A DNA stretch of 53,005 bases. Origin: UMGS692 sp963653425 (GTDB lineage: Bacteria > Bacillota > Clostridia > Christensenellales > CAG-314). The DNA lies in NCBI GenBank assembly GCA_963653425.1, contig CAVJWC010000008.1, positions 1 to 53,005 of the forward strand. The letters are read 5' to 3'. The position numbers and the translations under genes are program-made. The notes under the pieces are model-generated. The model was not told where the DNA came from. It made no database searches and worked only from the letters and a program-made list of their open reading frames with translations. Shown piece after piece: positions 45,501 through 52,986 of the stretch. The stretch's first letter is position 1. Each line of letters begins with the position of its first letter.

Positions 45501-48500
45501 TCGAGTTCTTCGATTGCGCGTCTGATCTCGCCCTTCCAGCCGGAAAGTTTTACGATTGCGTCGTAAACGTGACCGTAAGTTACGTTATCGAATATCTTAA
45601 TAAGAGTTATGTTGACGTTGCATTCTTCGCTTCTGAAGTATGCTACGGTGAGACTGTCAAGGTTTTCGTAAATGATCTTTGCGGCTTCGGTTCTGAGTTC
45701 GTAGTTTGCAACGAACAGGATAACTTCCGCTACGTCGTTTACGTCAATAACGTCGAGAGCTTTGTAAAGTTCTTCGTTGTTCTTGACTATGTCGTAAACC
45801 TTAATGGTCATAACCTTTCCGTAAAGCTGAAGCTCTTTGACGTCGGGGTCGATGATACATTCGAAGAATGCCGCGATAAGTTCTACGACTTCTTCAACGG
45901 TAACGTCTGCGAACTTTCTGAGTTCCGTCTTGGTGTTTACGATAAGGCTGTAAAGGTTGATGTTTTCGACTCTTATATACAACGAGTTATTGAGAACCAT
46001 CGAATCGGGAGATCCGGTAAGGTCATAAAACGCGTTGAGAACTTCGCCTACCGCTATGCCGTAAAGAACGACTTCGAAAGTAAGCGCTTCGTATTCCATA
46101 ATTTCTATGGAATCGATGTTGTTAAGAATCTTATCTATAAGGTTTCCTGTATTCAGAGGAATAGCGTCTCTGTCGAGATCGAGGAGAGCTATGATTGCAG
46201 CGGCAACCATACCGTAGGTGATTTCGTCGAGAAGCTTATAGGGGTTAACGATGGACTTAACGTCCGTTACGGCAATACCGTCGAGGTTGGTAAGGAACTG
46301 CTCTACGAGGTCTCTTATCTCTTCGTCGCATTCCGCTATGAATTCGTCGCCCTTGGTGATTTCGAGAACGGCACGTGCAACGTCGCCGTAAGTGATACCT
46401 TCGAAGGTCTTATTAAGAGTTTCTTCGTCGGTTTCGGTGATATAAAGTTCGTCGATGTTATTAAGGATAGCTTCGACTATCTTCTTGGTGTGTTCGGGAA
46501 GGTCTTCTACCGAAGATTCGGTGAGTTCGAGAACTACGTCCACGAGCATACCCCAGCTTACTCCGTAAAGAACGGTTTCAACCGAGAGAGCCTTGGGCTG
46601 AGTTACGGGGATCTTATCGAGGTTGCCCGCGATAACGTCAAGGAGAGTCTTTACGCTTTCGGGAAGAGCAATAAGTCCGTCGGTTTCGTTTTCTTCTTTT
46701 GCGGGAGCAGTAAGCAACAGTCTTACGTTTTCGACGAGCATTCTGAGAAGGTCGCCGTAGGTTATGTCGCCGAGATAATCGTCAACGGTGTACTCGGTAA
46801 TCTTAAGGAATTCGATTTCGTCAAGGCTTTCGAGCAGTTTGTCGTAAACGTTTCCGGTTTCGGGGAACATGTCGTAATCGAATTTAGCGCCGAGTAATAC
46901 GAGTACGCTTCTTACGAAGTCGCCGACGGTAAGTCCGCCGAAGAACATTTCTAAGGTAAGTTCGTTACCGTCGATAACGTATTCGAGAGAGATCTTATCG
47001 AGGTTGATTTCTAATTTTTCGAAAATCTGCGTATCCAGAACGCAATCGATATCGACGAGATATTCGTTGATAACGGCAGCTACGAATCTGTACATATCGC
47101 CGAAAGTAAGATTCTTTACGCTGCTGATGGTCTTGTCGGAGTCTTCGAGAAGTTTCTTTATGGAAAGGAATGCGACTACCTGATAGAATTCGGTTTCTTT
47201 TACGCTGTCTGCGAGTTTGTCGCCGATAAGAGCGTCAAGAGTCTTATCCTGAATATAACCGAGAAGAACTACGGTTATGCCTCCGCAAAGAATTACCGCG
47301 AAGTTTCTGAGTTTTTCGGGAAGGAAGCCGAACCACTTGTTAACGAGATCCGCAACCTTGGTGTTAGCCATTTCGTCGTCGCTGGTCATAACCCACTTAC
47401 CGTCCGACTTGAGCCAGCCGAGCTGTTCTCCTACGAGGTCGCCGACAACGATGTTGCCGAAGAGTTCGTCGGGCGTGAAGTTAAGGATAAGACGCGCGAT
47501 GAAGCGGTTTTCGAAGAGAGCTATCTGTTTTTCGTATTCGGTAAGGTCGAAGTCTTTGAAGTTAAGACCTTTAACGATTTCGTAAAGTTCGCCGATCGTT
47601 GCGTCCGCAAAGATTACGAGAACGGCTTCTTCGTAGTTGACTGCGTTAATAAGGTTATAAAGTTTACCGGTGTCTATGAGCGGTTTGAACGCGCCTACGA
47701 TTTCGGCCGCTCTGTCCTTTCCGCAAAGCGTAAGGATGTTGGAAGCAAGGTCGGTCGTGAGCCAGTAAATGTAAATGCCTTTGTAGAGGTCTTCGAGTTT
47801 TACGTCGCCGACTACAAGTCCTAAGATTTCGATACCGGTAACGTAGTTAATGATCTTGGTGTTTTCGATGAAGTTCTTATATTTTGCAAGTTCTTCCGAT
47901 TCGGCGTTCCACTGTCTGTCGAGATGCGGAAGCATTACGATATCGAAGATGAAGTCGTAAATCGTAATATTCTTGAGAATTATGCGGGCAAGAATTTCTG
48001 CCTTGGACGCGCCTCCGGCTTCTGCAAAGAACACGCCGATACTTGCTTCTTTGGTATTATTGAAGAGTTTTTCCACTACCGAGGAAACGAGGTGTTCGCC
48101 TTCGCCAACGGTGTAACCCGCTACGCAGAATACGTCGAGAACGAGGTATCCGATCTTATAGAACACAAAGTATTCTACGGCAAGCATGGGTTCTATCACG
48201 ATAGCTTCGAGAGGCAACTCCAATGCGTACGCGATGGTGTAATAGGGAAGACGTCTTTCAAGATTCGGATCGAGAACGGCGTAGTCGTCGGAGGACGTAA
48301 CCGTATTTACGAGATTCTCAAGGAATGCGTCTACGTTTGCGTTATAAGGAGCAACGTAAGCGTAAAGAGTGGTCAGTAAGGTTTCTCCGCCGATCATGGT
48401 CAATATCTGCGTTCTTACTTCGGTTTCTTCACCGGCAACTATTGCTTTAACGAATCCGTAAACGGAAACGAGATCCTGTTTTCTGAGAACTTCCGCCATG

Positions 48501-51500
48501 TATTCGTTTTCTTCGTAACTTTCAAAGATAATATCGCGAACGAGGCGGTGAATATCGCCGAAGGTTATAAGAATAACGGTTTCTTCGAGTTCTTTCTGAA
48601 TTGCTTCTTTTCCGCCGAAGAAGGCTTCGATACGGAAGGACGCAAGTTTGTTGTAAATTTCGGAATCAAGTATTACGTTTGCGACTCTCGAATCGCCGAA
48701 GGGGATAAGTTCGAGGAACATACCTACGGTGATGTCTTTTACGAGAAGAGCGAAGAGGTCTTTAACGGTTAATTCGCCGTTAAGTCCGAATACGTCGGCG
48801 ATGGTGAGAGAACCGACGTTGTTTATCATCTGTTTGATAATCGAGCAGGCTTCGGAATAATCGATCTTGGCGATTTCGCAAACGGCGTCGATGAGGTCGA
48901 TAAGCTTAATGCCAGTAAGGATAGCTTTGTAGTTGCCTTCGATAGCGTCGATAACGCGGATACCCAGAACCATTCTGCCGAAAGCGTTGAGGTCGTAATC
49001 TCTGAGCTTACTGCTTAAGGTCGTAATATCGTAGAAGGTAAGGTCGCCGAGAGCTTCTTTGAGTTCTTCCTTGGAAAGGGTACCGGTGAAGAATTTACCG
49101 AGAGTGAATTCGCCGAATCTTTCGATGAAGCCTTTCATTCCGTCGGAAACGCCTGCGTACCAGCTACCGTCTTCGTCGATGCTGTCAACTATAAGGAAGA
49201 AGATGGAACCGACTTTGATTCCTCTGAGAGCCTTATAGGAACCGCCTTCGTAAACGAGGTCGTAAATGGTGTAATCCGCAAGAAGGTTAAAGAGTTCGGC
49301 TGCGGATTCGGAAGCGTCTTCGCTTACCCATTTTTCTCCGTCGTACGTATAGCCGAGAGCTTCCGCAAATACGTCGGCGAAGGTAACTTTATTGTAACAA
49401 TCGAGTATATGTCTGTAATCGACGTAAACGTCTCTTAACGTGAGGTCGCGAACAGGTGCGATGAGGTTTTTAACGATAAGTCCGAGTTTGCTGTCTTCTT
49501 CGAAATTACCGAGAAGTTTATCGAGAGCGTATCCGAAGAGGAACTGAACGGAAACGGGATGTTCCGCGTTGATATACTTAACGATTTCAGCGCGGTATTC
49601 TTCGTCCTTGATTCCGAGGTTAACGTCGCTTTCGAGAACGAGCGCAAACTGAGCTTCGAGAGCTTCCACTACGAACAGCCAATCCGAACCGTTCTTCACT
49701 ACGTCTATAAGACTGCTGATCTTAACGTAATTAAGAGCAAGTACGAGGAAGGGAATCGGGTGGCAGACTTTCTTGCCTTCGATGTCGATGATCTTTCCGA
49801 ATATGTCGCCTACGGTAAGGTCGGACGCGTTATTGAGAAGAACGTCCCATACGGTTTCCGCTTCTGCGTAGTTGTCGGGATCGACGTACTGCATTACGGT
49901 GTTGAAAAGATTCTGTATGCTTACGGTAGCGACTACGTTATAAAGAGTTTCGTAAGCTTCGTCTACGTTTTCACTGTTCCAGAAATCCGCAACGGTGAGT
50001 TTCATAAACGTCTTTTCGGCAAACGCAAGGAAGGTTGCGCATTCTTCGCCGTGACCCAGCCAGCCTGCTTTGTCGCAGTTACCCGTCTGACAATATATAA
50101 TAAGGATAATGTCGCCGATGGTTGCGCCGTCAAAGCTGTTGACTACGTTATCCAATATATAAGTGTGTTTAATTTCGAGAGCTTCGATAATAACTTCGAG
50201 AGCTTCTTTTATGGAAGTATTTGCAAGGCCTCTCAAAAGAATGAGGTAATCGTTCTTTTCGATGGCTTCCTTAATGTCGCCGAGGGTAAGGTTCTGAACC
50301 ACGCCGTAAATAAGATTTACGAATGCGTTGTCCTCGGGGATATATTCGCCTACTATATCGTCGATGGTAAGAGAGTAGAGAGCGTTAAGAATGCAACGCC
50401 AATCTTTTACGATTTCGCCGATGGTGATAGGAGCGAGTTTATTATAAAGATTACGAGCGACTGCGGGAAGCTTTTCGAAATCGAACCAACCGCCGATAAG
50501 ATCTTCTATCTTAAGGTCGTAGATTGTGCCGAGAAGTTCTTCCACGGTTTCCTGTCCGAGAATGGTACGAACGATGTCGCCCACGGTTATCTTCATAACC
50601 GCTTCGTAAACGGGACGAAGAGCTTCGGGGATAATCGACTCGCCCTCTCTGTTTTCAAAGAAGCAGTCGAGAAGTTCGCCCAACGTAATCGTGTAAACCG
50701 ATTCGCCAAGCATATCCGTTAATGTGAAGCAATCTTTCTTGTCTTCGTGTCCGCAAGCTCCGGTTTCGCAGAGGTAAGCGTTATAGTAATCTTCGATCGT
50801 GTAGTCTTCGATTTTATCGAATACTATACAGATGTAATCGGGAAGAAGAGCCTTTCTTCCGCCGAAGTCGGGTTCGTATATGCTGTAAGCGTATTCGTAC
50901 TTCCAGCCGTCTTCCATCGTGATGAATACCGATTCGAAAACGTAGCTTCCGCAAAGCTCTCTGAGAGAAAGACTCATAAGCTGTGCTTTAACGTCTTCTA
51001 TATTATGTATATAGTCGTAAATGCTGAAGTAACGAACTTTCGTCCATACGGCAAGAGCAGGTTGCGGAATCTTACCCGCGTTGGGCGTTACGTAAGAACC
51101 GAACATGTCTTCGAGAGTAAGCGTAAGAACGGTTTCGTTCATAAGCTCTTCGAGCGTGCCGTCCTTGATTGCGTTAACAAGCTGTCCGAGACCTATGCAA
51201 GCGACGGAATTCCAAACGGTGGGAATAGGTTCGGGAAGATTCTTTATAGCGTCTTCGTCGCCGATGATCTTCAGAACGAGATCGGCAAGGTCGCCTATCG
51301 TAAGGTTACCGAAGAATTCGGTAAAGTCTTCCGTTTCGATAATGTCCTTGATCGACCAGTCGAGAAGCGAGTTAACGTGATCTCTTACGTTTCCTTCGGG
51401 AATAAGTTCAACGATTTCTTCAACCGTCTTTCCGAAGAATTCAGCAAGACCGAGAATATCTCTCAAAGTGATTTCTTCGAGAATCTTATCGGTGGAGAAC

Positions 51501-52315
51501 TGAATAGCTCCGTTTTCGTCAACGTAAATCACGTCGCCCAAAGTTATACCCGCAAGCAATGTCTTCAGAGAAGAAAGCGATTCGGGAATAAGCTCGGAAA
51601 GAGCAAGATTCTTAATCGAATCGGCGCCGAAGATAACTTCAACTACCGAACCCTGCTTCTTTATGAGAGCAGCAAGAAGTTCCCCGAGAGAAAGATCGCT
51701 AAGGGCTTCGATAAGAGTCTTGACGGGACCGTCTTCCATTTCTTCGAGCATACCCGCGGGAAGAAGGTCGGTAAAGTAAACGTCCTTAAGGGCTTCGATA
51801 TAACCGTCGTCCTTAATAACTTTCATAATCTGAACGTTATAGAGTTTGCCGTCTTTGCCGAAAAGATGAGCGTACTTCTCTGTCAGGAAGTTAATCTTGA
51901 ACATATCGAGAAGTTCGGCTACCGTTCCGAACGTTATGTAAGATAAAGCTTCGTCACGGGACGCGCCGTCCTTGAAAAGCTTATCCAAAGGCATATTCCT
52001 TACGTTTTCGGGAATCTGCAATGCAGAAAGATCCAATCCGTAAATCTCTTCGAGATTAGCTATCGTCAGATCTTTTTCACCGTTCATGAGTCCGACGAAA
52101 CGAGTAACTATCTCTTCCATCGTCATCTGGGTGATATTTCTGTCGGCGTCAGTGTCGAGAACGGGAACGTCTTCCTTGGAAAGGGTACCCGTGAAATCTT
52201 CAACGCTGAGTCCGGTGTACGCGTAATATACGCCCCCGGCCAATCCGCCTACGCATCCGACTATGCCCATGATAAAACCGAGCATAAAGATACATAACCT
52301 GTTGATAAATCGCAT
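39536..52315 (-). CDS. Giant membrane-anchored repeat protein of unknown function (about 4,259 aa)
   Basis: I do not recognise this family. One uninterrupted frame starts at ATG 52315 (GAGGTG 5 nt upstream; a GTG at 52321 overlaps that site and is rejected). Residues about 4-32 form a hydrophobic helix after basic residues, so the bulk is probably outside the cell. A motif of the type [LIV]-[TS]-[LIV]-G-[DE]-[LIV] (LTIGDL, ITLGDV, ITYGDV, LYLGEI) recurs along nearly the whole chain, mostly 30-75 residues apart. Middle part: four modules centred on LGW/CGW motifs near 1630, 2410, 2820 and 3000, each followed by a hydrophobic stretch. C-terminal part (about 3360-4120): 14 tandem units of about 55 residues with LGEIMGY-like cores. 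Overall acidic and probably helical. No LPxTG, dockerin or enzyme motif seen. Own perfect promoter and own terminator: monocistronic. Confidence 0.93.
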   Translation of the reverse strand: MRFINRLCIFMLGFIMGIVGCVGGLAGGVYYAYTGLSVEDFTGTLSKEDVPVLDTDADRNITQMTMEEIVTRFVGLMNGEKDLTIANLEEIYGLDLSALQIPENVRNMPLDKLFKDGASRDEALSYITFGTVAELLDMFKINFLTEKYAHLFGKDGKLYNVQIMKVIKDDGYIEALKDVYFTDLLPAGMLEEMEDGPVKTLIEALSDLSLGELLAALIKKQGSVVEVIFGADSIKNLALSELIPESLSSLKTLLAGITLGDVIYVDENGAIQFSTDKILEEITLRDILGLAEFFGKTVEEIVELIPEGNVRDHVNSLLDWSIKDIIETEDFTEFFGNLTIGDLADLVLKIIGDEDAIKNLPEPIPTVWNSVACIGLGQLVNAIKDGTLEELMNETVLTLTLEDMFGSYVTPNAGKIPQPALAVWTKVRYFSIYDYIHNIEDVKAQLMSLSLRELCGSYVFESVFITMEDGWKYEYAYSIYEPDFGGRKALLPDYICIVFDKIEDYTIEDYYNAYLCETGACGHEDKKDCFTLTDMLGESVYTITLGELLDCFFENREGESIIPEALRPVYEAVMKITVGDIVRTILGQETVEELLGTIYDLKIEDLIGGWFDFEKLPAVARNLYNKLAPITIGEIVKDWRCILNALYSLTIDDIVGEYIPEDNAFVNLIYGVVQNLTLGDIKEAIEKNDYLILLRGLANTSIKEALEVIIEALEIKHTYILDNVVNSFDGATIGDIILIIYCQTGNCDKAGWLGHGEECATFLAFAEKTFMKLTVADFWNSENVDEAYETLYNVVATVSIQNLFNTVMQYVDPDNYAEAETVWDVLLNNASDLTVGDIFGKIIDIEGKKVCHPIPFLVLALNYVKISSLIDVVKNGSDWLFVVEALEAQFALVLESDVNLGIKDEEYRAEIVKYINAEHPVSVQFLFGYALDKLLGNFEEDSKLGLIVKNLIAPVRDLTLRDVYVDYRHILDCYNKVTFADVFAEALGYTYDGEKWVSEDASESAAELFNLLADYTIYDLVYEGGSYKALRGIKVGSIFFLIVDSIDEDGSWYAGVSDGMKGFIERFGEFTLGKFFTGTLSKEELKEALGDLTFYDITTLSSKLRDYDLNAFGRMVLGIRVIDAIEGNYKAILTGIKLIDLIDAVCEIAKIDYSEACSIIKQMINNVGSLTIADVFGLNGELTVKDLFALLVKDITVGMFLELIPFGDSRVANVILDSEIYNKLASFRIEAFFGGKEAIQKELEETVILITFGDIHRLVRDIIFESYEENEYMAEVLRKQDLVSVYGFVKAIVAGEETEVRTQILTMIGGETLLTTLYAYVAPYNANVDAFLENLVNTVTSSDDYAVLDPNLERRLPYYTIAYALELPLEAIVIEPMLAVEYFVFYKIGYLVLDVFCVAGYTVGEGEHLVSSVVEKLFNNTKEASIGVFFAEAGGASKAEILARIILKNITIYDFIFDIVMLPHLDRQWNAESEELAKYKNFIENTKIINYVTGIEILGLVVGDVKLEDLYKGIYIYWLTTDLASNILTLCGKDRAAEIVGAFKPLIDTGKLYNLINAVNYEEAVLVIFADATIGELYEIVKGLNFKDFDLTEYEKQIALFENRFIARLILNFTPDELFGNIVVGDLVGEQLGWLKSDGKWVMTSDDEMANTKVADLVNKWFGFLPEKLRNFAVILCGGITVVLLGYIQDKTLDALIGDKLADSVKETEFYQVVAFLSIKKLLEDSDKTISSVKNLTFGDMYRFVAAVINEYLVDIDCVLDTQIFEKLEINLDKISLEYVIDGNELTLEMFFGGLTVGDFVRSVLVLLGAKFDYDMFPETGNVYDKLLESLDEIEFLKITEYTVDDYLGDITYGDLLRMLVENVRLLLTAPAKEENETDGLIALPESVKTLLDVIAGNLDKIPVTQPKALSVETVLYGVSWGMLVDVVLELTESSVEDLPEHTKKIVEAILNNIDELYITETDEETLNKTFEGITYGDVARAVLEITKGDEFIAECDEEIRDLVEQFLTNLDGIAVTDVKSIVNPYKLLDEITYGMVAAAIIALLDLDRDAIPLNTGNLIDKILNNIDSIEIMEYEALTFEVVLYGIAVGEVLNAFYDLTGSPDSMVLNNSLYIRVENINLYSLIVNTKTELRKFADVTVEEVVELIAAFFECIIDPDVKELQLYGKVMTIKVYDIVKNNEELYKALDVIDVNDVAEVILFVANYELRTEAAKIIYENLDSLTVAYFRSEECNVNITLIKIFDNVTYGHVYDAIVKLSGWKGEIRRAIEELDIYTYARDFIIIRSYYDGIESDFVKGIYLNWITADVASMILTLCGNEKAADMVEIFDDLTADAKIYNLLKSKDVTSAIKELFGTSTLGTVADCLSSAEIYKVEEQSFADKFDLVRNVNLGELITDFIPEVLFGDTIVGDFVGEELGWIKDIEDGKWKGTTDDEFANAKVADIVNKWFEFLPKKIRNFAVLALGGASVILYSYVQDKTVDELVGDKIPERIKENAIYKALAFVSMKKLVEDASSVRADLYAITYGDVYDLVVSLVSLVWSDVDKYVDVEVLNTISDNLHEIKLLREGSIGVVETSATTSSVFNVPTAEEVLKGATYADVVDALFFWIGINAEEFAAPVEAVYDKLMANLCVIELTNVDAITSFQIVAADINARETLELAAYVVGKMMGRTVIDLTIYFVDDVQEVVNKVLNNLESVLIAQIDKLTVWTVIDGITVSDVATCVSHTTEIVAKVCYVIKKLVGDAVIADLILTTSYTDFIQTLFGDTTVGDVYDVLASGGYNVKADATIGYYAGLFDEVLVASVLSNPAPEKIFLDITWKDVLGPVCGWTTDENGEYLYPIGLRSEIQTILDTKVSDTLYSIFVGVHPYLITAIVADVVVHIVLITYAVYSNGGEIRNFLDRSITDILESTGLDQYLGNLAPVVKDVIGDANVLTLILSDSYQSFVEELFGDSTVGDVLDHFVFGNTNVEYTASLFANRKFAEIFTNPTPSVIFSNVTIGQLVGPYLGWTATNSDKTVWEGTGILSEYANWTAVALISSIEGFNTLTPYMQTLCIATVAGIGVGVYALVVHYAPQINEIIYQNTVAENLAKLGFDELAIEANRGTLAGELLYFINKHFGSMTIGEIVGYAQNNAIALLIGNTTVGELLDIVDVTGIITSLRSDRVVNIIITNVYEVYVVDLITVTSVNDILKLVLGDMTLVDLLGAEETEDGYTFDTTTLPKSLFKYTDAEGAEHLYTVAELIGYVIDNTLEQNYLDRIVINDIWGIIDSEGDMLDGLLGTIVNNFLDAHGNKTLSEIKALFESGDVTDILLGDLKIGDILDTMDEETLNKFGFIGDMLENNRDRTISGLLKEEDIMATLVGDMQLGDIMGYDVDEDGNWISGGKELDALNSAIADIKLIDVLSNNFDAKKAIGHLMLGEVMGYYYDATDKKWYTDEAHNNEVDKLIGAIASITLDTLMGEGDAAEAIKDALGGLYLGEIMGYERDENGNWLSGGEELDALNSAIANIQLSVVFKGFDAKDALGGLMLGEVMSYYYTKDETTGKYTWYKDKDCTPGNEVDKLVGSVCDILLEDLMSGKADEKIKEALGKLYLGEVMGYYYSEAKGKWYTDEACSDGKEVDVLIGTIANLTLDTLMGNDPAKAITDALGTLYLGEVMGYTLTDGKWLDKNKKEVDVLISRIANLKLEALMGDDPATAIKNALGTLYLGEIMGYERDEDGNWLSEGEKLSALNGAIANIQLKAVFEGFDAKDVLGDLYLGEIMNYHEDGGKWKDENNKEVDKLVGAVCGIQLKALMGSDAASEIKNALGKLYLGEVMGYYYKETETDTDGKPTQWYTDEACSVGKEVDVLIGKIASLKLADIMGNDPAKAIKDALGDLYLGEIMGYTKETDGWYKADGTKLDAINNAIANISLGAILNNTFNAKDALGDLYLGEIMNYYYSETKGKWYTDEACSDDNEVDKIVGSICGIKLETLMDGSKATTEIKNAIGTLYLGDMVDSAIRNTNGVWYQNEEQEDGSTELVQVGVMYQKLYSLKLSTVMTDGLDLATVFEGVMLGEIMGKEKILDADNQWKEGAWKDSSGNLSYLENSIMCLEFSDLITGKASFSKIFDTELGYVMGYTCTTVKEEGKEDYNEWRDAEGVLATGVKAAFMDVNLNDLINNQVDFMEIINGLKIEDIFGTKENRKSILKLIDDGTTIANIGDACKEAMEKASVAQLQDAGILTLTDEQLTILATKLASGDLNTIKGYTLTELMAAMIVYIGLH
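39960..42240 (-). repeat. Tandem repeat array inside the giant gene (14 LGEIMGY-type units)
   Basis: Units of about 155-205 bp each contain LG[ED][IV]MGY or a variant, an aromatic/charged spacer often with KWYTDEACSD, then EVDKLIG.IA and ALG.LYLGE. Starts of the core motif lie near 42210, 42055, 41875, 41720, 41535, 41350, 41190, 41035, 40873, 40670, 40515, 40340, 40150 and 39980. DNA such as CCATAACTTCGCCGAGGTAA recurs almost unchanged, indicating recent duplication. Confidence 0.85.
44600..45440 (-). repeat. Second copy of a large intragenic duplication in the giant gene
   Basis: Encodes DVASMILTLCGNEKAADMVE, a VGDFVGEELGWI motif, an NKWFEFLP segment, then a hydrophobic stretch and YVQDKTVDELVGDKI. 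It matches residues about 785 positions earlier, encoded at about 46960-47800, in the same order. The divergence is visible, so this is an older duplication than the C-terminal array. Confidence 0.8.
46960..47800 (-). repeat. First copy of the large intragenic duplication in the giant gene
   Basis: Encodes DLASNILTLCGKDRAAEIVG, VGDLVGEQLGWL, NKWFGFLP, a hydrophobic run (FAVILCGGITVVLLGYI) and IQDKTLDALIGDKL. Collinear with the copy at 44600-45440. Confidence 0.8.
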
Positions 52316-52320
52316 AACCA

Positions 52321-52326
52321 CACCTC
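52321..52326 (-). promoter_or_regulatory. Ribosome binding site deciding the giant-gene start
   Basis: GAGGTG on the minus strand, 5 nt before ATG 52315. It rules out the GTG at 52321, which would overlap it. Confidence 0.8.
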
Positions 52327-52391
52327 ATGTGTTTATTTTCCCTCTATAACGCTTTCGCATAACCGCCCCTTTTCATTAAGCGGTACGCAAA

Positions 52392-52424
52392 GGGAGCGTC
52401 CGACAACCAGTGCCGACACCTCCC
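52392..52424 (-). other. Hairpin in the 5' leader of the giant gene
   Basis: On the minus strand GGGAG (52424-52420) pairs with CTCCC (52396-52392), with a smaller GTG-TCGG-CAC hairpin inside. It lies about 15 nt after the predicted transcription start. It could stabilise the long mRNA or regulate it; I cannot assign a class. Confidence 0.45.
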
Positions 52425-52445
52425 GACTATTATAGACTTACATAA

Positions 52446-52474
52446 ATTATAAACTTTTTGTAACGAATTGTCAA
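52446..52474 (-). promoter_or_regulatory. Perfect consensus promoter of the giant gene
   Basis: On the minus strand TTGACA (52474-52469), exactly 17 bp, TATAAT (52451-52446). The leader is about 125 nt. This predicts strong sigma-A transcription of a 12.8-kb mRNA. Confidence 0.93.
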
Positions 52475-52655
52475 CGCATTTAGCCTTAAAATGTTGCGCT
52501 TTCAAGCTTTTTTTAATAAAAAAACAATATTCGACGATTTTTTGGAAAAAATAACCGCTTCTTTATGCCCTCGCTTCACGAAACGCGAATTTGAAAAATA
52601 TTTTTTCATTAAGCGCATTCCGCACTCATTTTCCCTGCCTTCTTTAAAAAAGAAA

Positions 52656-52699
52656 CCTTCTTTCTTTGGAAAAGAAAGAAGGCAAAGAAACTTTCACCG
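52656..52699. repeat. Interspersed palindromic repeat copy upstream of the giant gene
   Basis: A 27-nt palindrome with TTCTTTC/GAAAGAA arms around TTGGAAAA, then the tail CAAAGAAACTTTCACCG. Both the layout and the tail are identical to the copy after pth (21443-21486). Confidence 0.8.
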
Positions 52700-52822
52700 T
52701 GGGTGCGTTGAAAGGCTAAACGCAATCCGCTTTTGAAATGGCAATGCGAAACTTTACGTGAAGCGCAGGCAAAGAAACTTTCATTGAGCTTCGCAAAACT
52801 AAACGAAATCCGCTTTTGAAAG
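52683..52822. repeat. Tandem duplication of the repeat tail
   Basis: CAAAGAAACTTTCA at 52683 and 52770 is followed in each copy by a spacer and then CTAAACG[C/A]AATCCGCTTTTGAAA (52716-52738 and 52799-52822). The unit period is about 85 bp. Confidence 0.7.
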
Positions 52823-52932
52823 AAAACCTATAATTAACAGAAAAAGCGAAGAAACTGCAAGTTCTTAATAAAAACTTATAAAGAAAGAACTTCCGGATAA
52901 TAAGGAAGTTCTTTGTTGAGCTTTCCCTTTAA

Positions 52933-52986
52933 CTTACTTTCTTTAAGAAAAGAAAGTAAGCAAAGAAACTTTCATTGAGCTTCGCA
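52933..52986. repeat. Interspersed palindromic repeat copy at the right end of the window
   Basis: CTTACTTTC and GAAAGTAAG arms (52933-52960), then the tail CAAAGAAACTTTCATTGAGC, which also occurs at 52770. Apart from these repeats, 52475-53005 contains no credible gene. Confidence 0.75.

Noticed and set aside
44144..46897. Long plus-strand open frame (917 codons) opposite the giant gene
   Set aside because: It is antisense to a coherent repeat-bearing minus-strand frame, lacks recognisable domains and a ribosome binding site, and is explained by codon bias. The same applies to long antisense frames opposite rpoB, rpoC, fusA, tuf, iorA, purA and metK.
52319..52321. GTG as start of the giant gene
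   Set aside because: It overlaps the GAGGTG ribosome binding site; ATG 52315 has proper spacing.
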